Assembly: GCA_016929205.1 (NCBI GenBank)
Contig: JAFGJF010000184.1
Coordinates: forward strand, 1 to 5,344
From: Anaerolineae bacterium
Lineage (GTDB): Bacteria; Chloroflexota; Anaerolineae; JAFGEY01
DNA: 5,344 bases
Reading direction: 5' to 3'
Part shown: positions 1 to 5,344 of the stretch, piece after piece
How positions within the stretch are numbered: the stretch's first letter is position 1
Layout of the letters: the number at the start of each line of letters is the position of its first letter
Notes under the pieces: model-generated
What the model was told of the DNA's origin: nothing
Seen by the model: the letters and a program-made list of their open reading frames with translations, nothing else
Databases searched by the model: none
Program-made: the position numbers and the translations under genes

Positions 1-278
1 CAATTATAACTCATGGCAAGATTATGGTCCCAATCGATGTCGGAACCGGGGGCGATAGCTCTCAGAAAGGCCCGAAATCTGGCCCAGGCGGCAGGTTTAT
101 GGGTCTAGTCGCGGCAAGGATATGGGTAAAGTCACAGCCGGCAGAGGCGCTGACCTGGGCCGCTGCCGTCACCAGCCTAAAGCTGGAAGAAGAAGGACCT
201 TTTAACCGCGACATAGCCGAGGTTGAAACGCTATACAAAAAGTTGAGTGCCCATCCGGACCTTGCGCGGCGCGGCTGA
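1..278 (+). pseudogene. PfkB-family sugar kinase, decayed C-terminal remnant (left edge)
   Basis: The frame is open from position 3 to the TGA at 276-278. From about position 81 it matches the C-terminal third of ribokinase/PfkB sugar kinases: GPGGRFM sits where the family has GAGDTFM, then AARIW, EALTWAAAVTSLKLE, EGPF and AEVETLYKKL follow in family order. Upstream ITHGKI (6-23) resembles the family's 'THG' strand, but the residues between the two are not kinase-like. In PfkB enzymes the Asp of GAGD is the catalytic base that activates the sugar hydroxyl. Here that codon (90-92) is GGC, Gly, one base from GAC. The neighbouring Ala-to-Pro and Thr-to-Arg changes are also single-base. I infer an inactive remnant. 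It belongs to a different subfamily from the kinase scar at 1317-1591, because both preserve the same C-terminal region with different sequence. The first ATG in frame (24) is not a credible start. The rest of the gene lies outside the window. Confidence 0.6.
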
Positions 279-446
279 CCTGGATCGACTGGGCCAGAAG
301 CTGCACGAGCACGTCTTTTTCGGCAACTGAAGCGATGAGCGCTGGTGGTGCCGAGTCTACCGTTTGCCTGCCAGGAACGCGCCAACAAGCGTTCAAACGG
401 GGCTTCAGGAAGGGCGATCTCGAGGCTGTAGCGTCAGCTGCCCAAG
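279..446. other. Intergenic stretch without recognisable gene
   Basis: This stretch lies between the kinase remnant and the regulator promoter. It has coding-like composition, and one frame (335-496) is open for 53 codons from an ATG, but there is no ribosome binding site and I recognise no family motif. It may be further decayed coding sequence. No convincing terminator, repeat or RNA gene is visible. Confidence 0.4.
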
Positions 447-475
447 TTGACAATGCTTACATTCCATTGTATACT
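447..475 (+). promoter_or_regulatory. Sigma70-type promoter of the DeoR-family regulator gene
   Basis: TTGACA (447-452, full consensus -35) is followed by exactly 17 bases and then TATACT (470-475, five of six to TATAAT). The expected transcript start is about 481-483, some 30 bases before the regulator's ATG at 513 and right at the first unit of the 10-bp repeat array. The surroundings are AT-rich compared with the flanking genes. Both boxes and their spacing are read directly; activity is inferred. Confidence 0.75.
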
Positions 476-480
476 CGTGA

Positions 481-520
481 AAATGACAATAAATGAGAGA
501 AAATAAGAGCAAATGGGAGA
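481..520 (+). promoter_or_regulatory. Four tandem 10-bp direct repeats, probable DeoR-family operator
   Basis: Four units follow without gaps: AAATGACAAT (481), AAATGAGAGA (491), AAATAAGAGC (501) and AAATGGGAGA (511). The consensus is AAATGAGAGA, with zero to three mismatches per unit. A 10-base period puts every unit on nearly the same face of the helix. The array begins at the predicted transcript start and its last unit contains the regulator's ATG (513). DeoR-family repressors often bind repeated short elements and repress their own genes, so I infer an autoregulatory operator in which bound protein would block early transcription. The purine-rich array may also supply the weak Shine-Dalgarno (GAGAG, 495-499). 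Confidence 0.55.
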
Positions 521-1313
521 TTTGTCAGCCAAAACCTTTCGTGAGGAGCGTTTAAAGTCTATCGCCGAGCGGGTGATGGCCGGTCAGGCCGTTTACGTGA
601 ACGCCCTGGCTGAAGAGTTTGGCGTCAGTCCATCCAGTATCCGCACCGATCTGAATAGACTGGAAGATCAGGGCATCCTCAAACGCACGCATGGTGGAGC
701 CATTCTCGCCGATGGACTCGACGGGCGGCTGATCGCCACCAAGCTGCCTTTCGAGGCCCGCCAACAGCAGCTGCAGGTCGAAAAAGAGGCAATCGGTCGG
801 GCTACCGTGACCCTGATCGATGATGGCGACACGATCATGATCGACGGTGGCAGCACCACGGTCTATGTCGCCCGTCATCTGGGACAAAAGCGCGGATTGA
901 CGGTGATCACCAATGCCATTGCTCTGCTGCCCGACCTGATGGCTATTCCCGACGCCCAGGTCTACGTCACTGGCGGGTTGCTTGACCGGGGCTTTGTGAC
1001 CCTGCTCGGAGAAGTAGCACTGGATACGATCGGACGCTTCCGCACAGTCAAAGTCATTCTGGGAATGGATGGTATTTCTGCCGACGCGGGACTGACCGTG
1101 ACCAACCCGGCGGTTGCTGCGATCAAGCGCAAGATGATGGAAGCCGGTGGACAGCTTGTCGTCGTCTCCGATCATACCAAGCTTGACCGTATCTCTCTCT
1201 ACTCGCTCGCGCCGCTGTCGGCGATGGACACGCTCGTCACCGACGCAGGCGCGTCACCAGATGACGTGGATGCCATCCGCGCTTGCGGCTCACGTGTCAT
1301 TGTTGCCGAGTAG
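513..1313 (+). CDS. DeoR-family transcriptional repressor of sugar metabolism
   Basis: A 266-residue protein, close to the usual family length of about 250-260. Residues 10-63 form the DeoR winged helix-turn-helix: an ERLKSI start, then ALAEEFGVSPSSIRTDLNRL (31-50) as the helix-turn-helix and LKRTHGGA (56-63) closing the wing. Residues 90-250 are the sugar-phosphate-sensing domain, which shares its fold with phosphosugar isomerases: DDGDTIMIDGGSTT (103-116, phosphate-binding loop), ITNA (132-135), VTGG (152-155), LGMDGIS (183-189), DAGLT (191-195) and SDHTKLDR (219-226). Family members bind DNA until a phosphorylated sugar displaces them. The ATG at 513 fits the family N-terminus; its Shine-Dalgarno is weak (GAGAG, 13 bases upstream). 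A strong promoter and four 10-bp repeats precede it, suggesting autoregulation. The family's usual acidic residues after DxGLT are replaced by TNPAVAA (197-203), so effector preference may differ. The regulated sugar cannot be named. Broken kinases lie on both sides. Confidence 0.93.
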   Translation: MGDLSAKTFREERLKSIAERVMAGQAVYVNALAEEFGVSPSSIRTDLNRLEDQGILKRTHGGAILADGLDGRLIATKLPFEARQQQLQVEKEAIGRATVTLIDDGDTIMIDGGSTTVYVARHLGQKRGLTVITNAIALLPDLMAIPDAQVYVTGGLLDRGFVTLLGEVALDTIGRFRTVKVILGMDGISADAGLTVTNPAVAAIKRKMMEAGGQLVVVSDHTKLDRISLYSLAPLSAMDTLVTDAGASPDDVDAIRACGSRVIVAE

Positions 1314-1316
1314 AGA

Positions 1317-1591
1317 GTAGACAAGTTGTTCGAACTCTACCGCCAGGTAAAGACTCTGGGTGTGACGACTGCGCTGGACATGGCGTTGCCCGATCCTGCC
1401 GGACCAAGTGGTCAGGTGGATTAGCCTGCGCCGTTGGGGCGTGCAATGTCGAAGCCGCCGATGCTCTCAGCGGCGTTCGCACCTGGGAGGAAACGGCACG
1501 CCGCGTTCAAGCTGGCTGGCGACGCCAGCCGGTCGCACTCCCTGCGGGGTGGGCACCAGACATAAACGATTTGTGGATGTTCTGTTCGTAA
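1317..1591 (+). pseudogene. PfkB-family carbohydrate kinase reduced to two fused fragments
   Basis: Four bases after the regulator's TAG, and in its frame, 1317-1421 reads like the middle of a PfkB sugar kinase: LFELYRQVKTLGV, then TALDMALPDPAGPSGQVD, ending at TAG 1422-1424. In the +2-shifted frame from about 1418 the text continues as the C-terminus of the same type of kinase: ACAVGACNVEAADALSG, then WEETARRVQAGW, ending at TAA 1589-1591. The N-terminal sugar-binding part is absent, as is everything between the two fragments, including the GAGD catalytic motif. I infer an N-terminal loss plus a frame-changing internal deletion near 1415-1425. A short inverted repeat, GACCA-AG-TGGTC (1402-1413), lies beside the junction. 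A regulator followed immediately by a kinase is a common sugar-operon order, so this was probably the repressor's partner gene. The product cannot be an active kinase. Confidence 0.72.
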
Positions 1592-1613
1592 CGTGTGATC
1601 TGATTTATCATTC

Positions 1614-1621
1614 AAGGAGAG
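1614..1621 (+). promoter_or_regulatory. Shine-Dalgarno site fixing the start of the duplicated-domain gene
   Basis: AAGGAGAG lies five bases before the ATG at 1627. It decides the start: the same frame is open further upstream to an ATG at 1408, but that extension runs through the kinase scar in another frame and has no ribosome binding site. Confidence 0.85.
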
Positions 1622-1626
1622 ATACG

Positions 1627-2922
1627 ATGGGAAAAAAGAACGACATTCCAACGAGAAGCCGGCAAGCCAATCGTGATTTGATCGATTTGACGGATTATTA
1701 TACCGCTTCTCTAGACGAGGATTGGCTGGGCAAGCCCGGGGCGAATCTCACACCCTTACCCCAAGGTGTCCAGGTATTTGCCGAGGCCGCTTTTGACGTA
1801 CGCGGTCTCATCCAACTGGCAGGCAAAACGATCCATGAGGAAACGGAAATCGATTTTCCTCAGGCCGTCAATGGTATTGAGATCAATTACAAGGGCCGCA
1901 AGCTGCATTTTCTTCACGGCACAGCGTGGAGTACGGAAAAAGATGCCAAGGTCGGAGAGTATGTTCTCCATTATGCAAATGGCCAGATCCAGAGTATCCC
2001 TATCATCTACCAGCGACACGTGAGGGATTGGTGGATTCAGGAAGGCAATCCGATCCCCACTGATGCTGACATCGCCTGGACTGGCGAAAACAAAGCTTCG
2101 CACAAGCTGGGCTACACTATCCAGATCTACAGGTATTCGGCCAGCAACCCATTTCCTAATGAAGAGATAAAGACGATCGATTTTGTGTCGGCGATGACCG
2201 AATCGGCCCCATTCTTGATTGCGCTGACGATCGAGCCGAATGAGACGGTCTATGAAGGGTTTAGCATGGCCAGAATCGATGATTTCTGCCCCGTCGCGCC
2301 ACGCAGTTCGCAGGCCAGCCCCGATCTGGTGGATCTCTCCAAGCATTACACATCCTCTCTCGACGACAATTGGTTCTGTCACGCGGGACATGATCTGCGA
2401 GACCTGCCCAGGGGCGTCCAAGTGCTTGGAGGCGTGGCATTTGATGTGCGCGGGTTGGTTCAACTCGCGGCCAGTAAATCAATCGATGTGACCGGCGTCG
2501 TTTTCCCCGAAGCTGTCAAGGGGATAGCAGTCCATCGTGCAGGTCGGCGGCTCCATTTTCTTCAGGCGTGTTTTTGGAACACAGATGAGGGTGCCAAGCT
2601 GGGAGAATACGTCATCCATTATGCGGATGGGCAGACCAGAACCGCCCCGATTCTTTATGGACAGAACATTATGGATTGGTGGGTTAGGCCGGGAGGCGGA
2701 CAGCTTACAGAAGCGGAGACCGTGTGGAGAGGTACAAATCCAGCCACCAGCAGCATGGGTCTTACGACTCACTTGATCAAATACACGTGGGAGAATCCAC
2801 TACCGGAAGTGGAAATCAGCACCATCGACTTTGTTTCGGACCTGATCGAAGCAGGCCCGTTTTTGGTTGCCATCACGGTAGAACCAAATGAGCCTGCACA
2901 CAAAACAATTGATCAAGCATAG
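1627..2922 (+). CDS. Uncharacterised protein with two tandem copies of one domain
   Basis: A 431-residue protein of unknown function. Residues 17-206 and 233-422 are two copies of one domain that align without a gap at a constant offset of 216 residues; by hand count 91 of 190 positions are identical (about 48%). Shared landmarks are LPxGVQV (44-50, 260-266), AFDVRGLxQLA (55-65, 271-281), LHFL (93-96, 309-312), GEYVxHYAxGQ (110-120, 326-336), DWW (134-136, 350-352) and NPxPxxEIxTIDFVS (174-188, 390-404), ending in EPNE. Alternating short hydrophobic segments and many aromatic residues suggest a beta-sandwich, possibly ligand-binding. There is no signal peptide or membrane segment, so it is probably cytoplasmic. 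Similar repeat blocks seem familiar from uncharacterised bacterial proteins, but I can assign no name or activity. Third codon positions look more AT-rich than in the two genes downstream. It lies just after the kinase scar and has its own strong ribosome binding site. Confidence 0.9.
   Translation: MGKKNDIPTRSRQANRDLIDLTDYYTASLDEDWLGKPGANLTPLPQGVQVFAEAAFDVRGLIQLAGKTIHEETEIDFPQAVNGIEINYKGRKLHFLHGTAWSTEKDAKVGEYVLHYANGQIQSIPIIYQRHVRDWWIQEGNPIPTDADIAWTGENKASHKLGYTIQIYRYSASNPFPNEEIKTIDFVSAMTESAPFLIALTIEPNETVYEGFSMARIDDFCPVAPRSSQASPDLVDLSKHYTSSLDDNWFCHAGHDLRDLPRGVQVLGGVAFDVRGLVQLAASKSIDVTGVVFPEAVKGIAVHRAGRRLHFLQACFWNTDEGAKLGEYVIHYADGQTRTAPILYGQNIMDWWVRPGGGQLTEAETVWRGTNPATSSMGLTTHLIKYTWENPLPEVEISTIDFVSDLIEAGPFLVAITVEPNEPAHKTIDQA
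1675..2244 (+). repeat. First copy of the duplicated domain
   Basis: Encodes residues 17-206 of the protein starting at 1627. It matches the second copy at an offset of exactly 648 bases with no net insertion or deletion. The DNA is clearly diverged, mostly at third positions, so the duplication is old. Confidence 0.85.
2323..2892 (+). repeat. Second copy of the duplicated domain
   Basis: Encodes residues 233-422 of the protein starting at 1627. A linker of about 26 residues (207-232), containing FCPVAPRSS, separates it from the first copy. About half of its residues are identical to the first copy. Confidence 0.85.
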
Positions 2923-2932
2923 CGCCAGTTGA

Positions 2933-2957
2933 CTTGGAATAGGGCCTACCCTCCAAG
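2933..2957 (+). other. RNA hairpin after the duplicated-domain gene
   Basis: CTTGGA (2933-2938) pairs with TCCAAG (2952-2957), and inside it GGG (2942-2944) pairs with CCC (2949-2951) over a CCTA loop, leaving a three-base bulge. It starts ten bases after the stop codon. No T-run follows, so it is not a classic intrinsic terminator; it may stabilise a transcript end. Confidence 0.4.
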
Positions 2958-2964
2958 ATTCTGG

Positions 2965-2991
2965 CTTGGGCGATGGAACCCATCGCCTGGG
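2965..2991 (+). other. Strong RNA hairpin between the duplicated-domain and GH5 genes
   Basis: GGCGATGG (2969-2976) pairs perfectly with CCATCGCC (2980-2987) over an AAC loop; three wobble pairs and an outer C-G pair extend the stem to 2965-2991. Only a short TTTT (2998-3001) follows, seven bases on. It could be a weak terminator, a processing site or a stabilising element separating the two transcripts. Confidence 0.45.
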
Positions 2992-3054
2992 TGAGGATTT
3001 TCCGAGCGGACAGGCCCTGTTCAGCAGCAATTTATTCGGGATAGGAGAGCATAA

Positions 3055-4479
3055 ATGGACATGCTTCAGGTACGAAACGGCAAAATCGTCGACGCTCAAG
3101 GGAATCCGGTGCGCCTGCGCGGGGTCTGTGTGGGTGGGTGGATGAACATGGAGCACTTTATCAATGGCTATCCTGGCGACGAGCACGGCCTGCGCGCCGC
3201 CGTTGCCGGGGTGCTGGGGGCAGAAACGGCGCAGTTTTTTTTCGACCGGATGCTGGACTATTTCTGGGACGAACAAGACGTGGCTTTTCTCAAGCGTTGC
3301 GGGGCGACAGTGGTACGGCTGCCGCTCAACTACCGCCACTTTGAGAGTGACAGCAAGCCCTTTGACTATCTGGATGCCGGTTTCGCACGCCTGGACCGCA
3401 CCCTGGCCTGGTGTACGCAGCACAGCATCTATGCCATCCTCGACCTGCACGCTGTCCAGGGCTGGCAGAGCAGCGACTGGCACTGCGACAACGCGAGCCG
3501 TCACGCGCTCTTTTGGGATCACCCGCACTTTCAAGACCGCTTTATCGCTCTGTGGCAAGAATTTGCCCGCCACTACCGGGGCAACTCCGCTGTGGCCGGC
3601 TACAACGTGATGAACGAGCCGGTGACCAACGCTCCGGCCGGGCGGTTCAGCGATCGGTACACGCCCAACTGGGCGGTGATGAACCGTGTCTACCGGCGGG
3701 TGGTCGAGGCGATCCGAGAGATCGACGCCGATCACCTGATCTTTCTCGAAGGCGATTACTTTTCCACCCTCTTTGACGGCCTGGATGCGCCCTTTGATCC
3801 CAATTTGGTCTACAGCAGCCACAACTATAACGCCGCCGGGTTTGGCCCCGGCCCATATCCCAATGCAGAGTGGAACCGCTCGCGACAGGAACAAGTCTTT
3901 TTAGATCACCAGGGCACGCGCTTTGCGCAGCGGCACAACGTACCGCTGTGGGTGGGCGAGTTTGGCGCGACTTTTAACGGGCCGGCTGCCGAGACAGCTG
4001 ACCGCCTGCGGGCGATCGACGACCAGATCAGCGTCTTTGAGGCGCACGGCGCGCACTGGACGATCTGGACCTATAAGGATATCGGCACGATGGGCACCAT
4101 GCTGGTGCCGCCCGATGCGCCCTATGTCCAGGCGATTGCCTCCAGTTTGAAGGCCAAGCGTGAACTCGAACTCGACATGTTCTGGATGACCCAGGCCGGC
4201 CCGACCCGCACGCGGGAGATGATTGTCGACCTGGCCCGGCACATCGCCGAGCAGATTGGCGATCCAGGGATCGATCCAGAGGCAACGACACGTTACCTGG
4301 CCCAGTCTGCACTGGCCGGGTATGCCAGCAGCTTGGCGCAGCCCGCCTACGCAAAATGCTTTACCGGGATGTCGGACGTTGAACTCGACCAGGTTTTGCA
4401 CTCTTTTGCCTTCGAACGCTGCCAGCCCAACCAGCCGCTGTTGGACGTTCTGAGCAAATATATGGCCCACCCAGTGTAA
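3055..4479 (+). CDS. GH5-family glycoside hydrolase (cellulase superfamily), cytoplasmic
   Basis: A 474-residue retaining beta-glycosidase of clan GH-A, TIM-barrel fold. GH5 hallmarks appear in order: RNGKIVDAQGNPVRLRGV (7-24), VVRLPLNY (86-93, barrel Arg), ILDLHAVQGWQ (128-138), YNVMNEP (183-189, with Glu188 as the acid/base), HNY (256-258), WVGEFGA (299-305, with Glu302 as the nucleophile) and WTIWTYKD (335-342). All catalytic residues are present, so it should be active. There is no signal peptide, so the substrate is likely an imported oligosaccharide or an intracellular glycoside. The architecture resembles exo-beta-glucanase or beta-glucosidase-like members more than secreted endocellulases, but the substrate cannot be read from sequence. 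About 100 residues (370-474) follow the barrel as a mostly helical, unrecognised extension. AGGAGAG (3043-3049) precedes the ATG by five bases. The isomerase gene follows after 52 bases with its own ribosome binding site, so the two probably form an operon. Confidence 0.9.
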   Translation: MDMLQVRNGKIVDAQGNPVRLRGVCVGGWMNMEHFINGYPGDEHGLRAAVAGVLGAETAQFFFDRMLDYFWDEQDVAFLKRCGATVVRLPLNYRHFESDSKPFDYLDAGFARLDRTLAWCTQHSIYAILDLHAVQGWQSSDWHCDNASRHALFWDHPHFQDRFIALWQEFARHYRGNSAVAGYNVMNEPVTNAPAGRFSDRYTPNWAVMNRVYRRVVEAIREIDADHLIFLEGDYFSTLFDGLDAPFDPNLVYSSHNYNAAGFGPGPYPNAEWNRSRQEQVFLDHQGTRFAQRHNVPLWVGEFGATFNGPAAETADRLRAIDDQISVFEAHGAHWTIWTYKDIGTMGTMLVPPDAPYVQAIASSLKAKRELELDMFWMTQAGPTRTREMIVDLARHIAEQIGDPGIDPEATTRYLAQSALAGYASSLAQPAYAKCFTGMSDVELDQVLHSFAFERCQPNQPLLDVLSKYMAHPV

Positions 4480-4531
4480 AACATCGATAACCGGCCGTTG
4501 TTCATACGTGGCGGAAGAAAAGGAGACCTAG

Positions 4532-5344
4532 ATGGACAAGTATGAGTATCGTTTCTCGTTTGGCCCGTGGAATATCCACGAAGGCGCGGACCCATTCGGC
4601 CCGCCGGTACGCCCGACTTGGAGCTTGGACGACAAGCTGTCCACTTACAAAGCCCTGGGCTTTGATGCCGTGCAGTTTCACGACGACGACGCCGTGCCCG
4701 AATTGGATGCCCTGACGCCCGCACAAATTCGCAGCCGGGCGCAAGCGCTGCGCCGGAAACTGGCCGATCACGGCCTGATTGCCGAGTTTGCCGCGCCGCG
4801 CCTGTGGGAGCACCCTCTGACGGTTGATGGTGCGTTCACTTCCAACGATCCTCAGTCCCGTGCCTACGCCCTCGATCGCGCCAAAAAGGCGGTGGACATC
4901 AGCCGCGAGTTGGGATCTGACCTGACCGTGCTCTGGCTGGCCCGCGAGGGGACGTATCTGCGCGAAGCCAAGGATGTGGTGCGCGCCACGCACCAACTGC
5001 TGGAAGCGATCAACGCGCTGCTCGAATACGATCCCGAACTGCGCATTGCCATCGAACCCAAACCCAACGAACCGATGGATCTGGCGTATATCCCCACGAT
5101 GGGCCACGCGCTGGCTCTCGGGTTTCAGACCAGCGACCCGGCCCGCGTCGGTGTGCTGATGGAGTCGGCGCACAGCATCCTGGCGGGACTGGCCCCCTCA
5201 GACGAGATTGGCTTTGCGATGGCGTGCGGCAAACTGTGGAGCGTCCACCTCAACGACCAGAACGGCCTCAAGTTCGACCAGGATCGCGCGTTTGGTTCGG
5301 TGAATCTGCGCCGCGCCTTTGACCAGGTGTTGATCCTGGACGAC
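4532..5344 (+). CDS. XylA-like sugar isomerase (xylose isomerase family TIM barrel), partial
   Basis: 271 codons are open to the right edge; xylose isomerases of the actinomycete type have about 390 residues. The layout matches that class: RFSFGPW (7-13), DPFGPPVRP (20-28), FHDDD (49-53; His50 and Asp53 match the ring-opening His54/Asp57 pair), FTSND (102-106), VLWLAREG (133-140), IAIEPKPNEP (172-181; Glu175 metal ligand, Lys177 catalytic), MESAH (210-214; Glu211 and His214 ligands) and KFDQD (247-251; Asp249 and Asp251 ligands). Such enzymes interconvert aldose and ketose using two divalent metals. Two departures stand out: the metal-1 aspartate of HIDLN is His239 in SVHLND (237-242), and the usual NPETGH loop reads LMESAH. 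The substrate may therefore not be xylose, and I withhold the xylA symbol. AAGGAG (4520-4525) lies six bases before the ATG. It likely shares a transcript with the GH5 gene 52 bases upstream. Confidence 0.88.
   Translation, partial: MDKYEYRFSFGPWNIHEGADPFGPPVRPTWSLDDKLSTYKALGFDAVQFHDDDAVPELDALTPAQIRSRAQALRRKLADHGLIAEFAAPRLWEHPLTVDGAFTSNDPQSRAYALDRAKKAVDISRELGSDLTVLWLAREGTYLREAKDVVRATHQLLEAINALLEYDPELRIAIEPKPNEPMDLAYIPTMGHALALGFQTSDPARVGVLMESAHSILAGLAPSDEIGFAMACGKLWSVHLNDQNGLKFDQDRAFGSVNLRRAFDQVLILDD

Noticed and set aside
335..496. A 53-codon open frame before the regulator
   Set aside because: It has no ribosome binding site and no recognisable motif, and it overlaps the strong promoter and the repeat array.
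1512..1532. GC-rich hairpin CTGGCTGGC-GAC-GCCAGCCGG
   Set aside because: It lies inside the kinase remnant's coding text and has no T-run; it can be explained by codon content.
1571..1599. Possible promoter TTGTGG-17-TGTGAT before the duplicated-domain gene
   Set aside because: Only three and four of six bases match the -35 and -10 consensus, too weak to call, though a promoter in this spacer is plausible.
1408..1626. Upstream extension of the duplicated-domain gene to an ATG at 1408
   Set aside because: It reads the kinase scar in the wrong frame with an arginine- and serine-rich translation; the good Shine-Dalgarno supports 1627.
2929..2934. TTGACT as a -35 box before the GH5 gene
   Set aside because: No -10-like box lies 16-18 bases downstream; that interval forms a hairpin arm instead.
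2800..3894. Long minus-strand open frame of 364 codons
   Set aside because: It is the antisense shadow of the GH5 gene and of the end of the duplicated-domain gene, with no family motifs; the GH5 reading is unambiguous.
4502..5173. Minus-strand open frame of 223 codons
   Set aside because: It is the antisense shadow of the isomerase-like gene, whose motifs are clear on the + strand.

Overview
The window looks like a bacterial sugar-utilisation locus, moderately GC-rich by eye, with an AT-rich promoter region in front of the regulator. Gene style (a PfkB-type sugar kinase remnant with an LDMALPDP motif, a DeoR regulator, an intracellular GH5 glycosidase and a XylA-like isomerase) reminds me of heterotrophic Chloroflexota, but I see no taxonomic marker and this is only a guess. 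Every supported gene lies on the + strand.

Layout. Positions 1-278 hold the tail of a decayed PfkB-family sugar kinase that runs in from the left edge and has lost its catalytic motif. Positions 279-446 hold nothing I recognise. A near-consensus sigma70-type promoter (447-475) leads straight into four 10-bp tandem repeats (481-520), which end inside the first codons of an intact DeoR-family repressor (513-1313). Directly behind it (1317-1591) is a second, different PfkB kinase reduced to two fused fragments. Next comes a 431-residue protein of unknown function built from two tandem copies of one domain (1627-2922). A 132-bp spacer with two strong hairpins follows. The last two genes are a complete GH5 glycoside hydrolase (3055-4479) and a XylA-like TIM-barrel isomerase cut by the right edge (4532 onward).

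How the parts may work together (inference). The GH5 enzyme has no signal peptide and probably cleaves an imported or intracellular beta-glycoside. The isomerase-like enzyme would act on a released or related sugar, and the DeoR protein would respond to a phosphorylated sugar. Both kinase genes that could have made such a phosphosugar here are broken, so the regulator either uses a kinase elsewhere or has been retargeted. The most interesting items are the exactly spaced 10-bp operator-like array over the regulator's own transcript start, the internally duplicated unknown protein, the isomerase's apparent Asp-to-His change at a metal-ligand position, and the two kinase relics flanking an intact regulator. 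I do not see a CRISPR array, RNA gene, insertion sequence or defence system.
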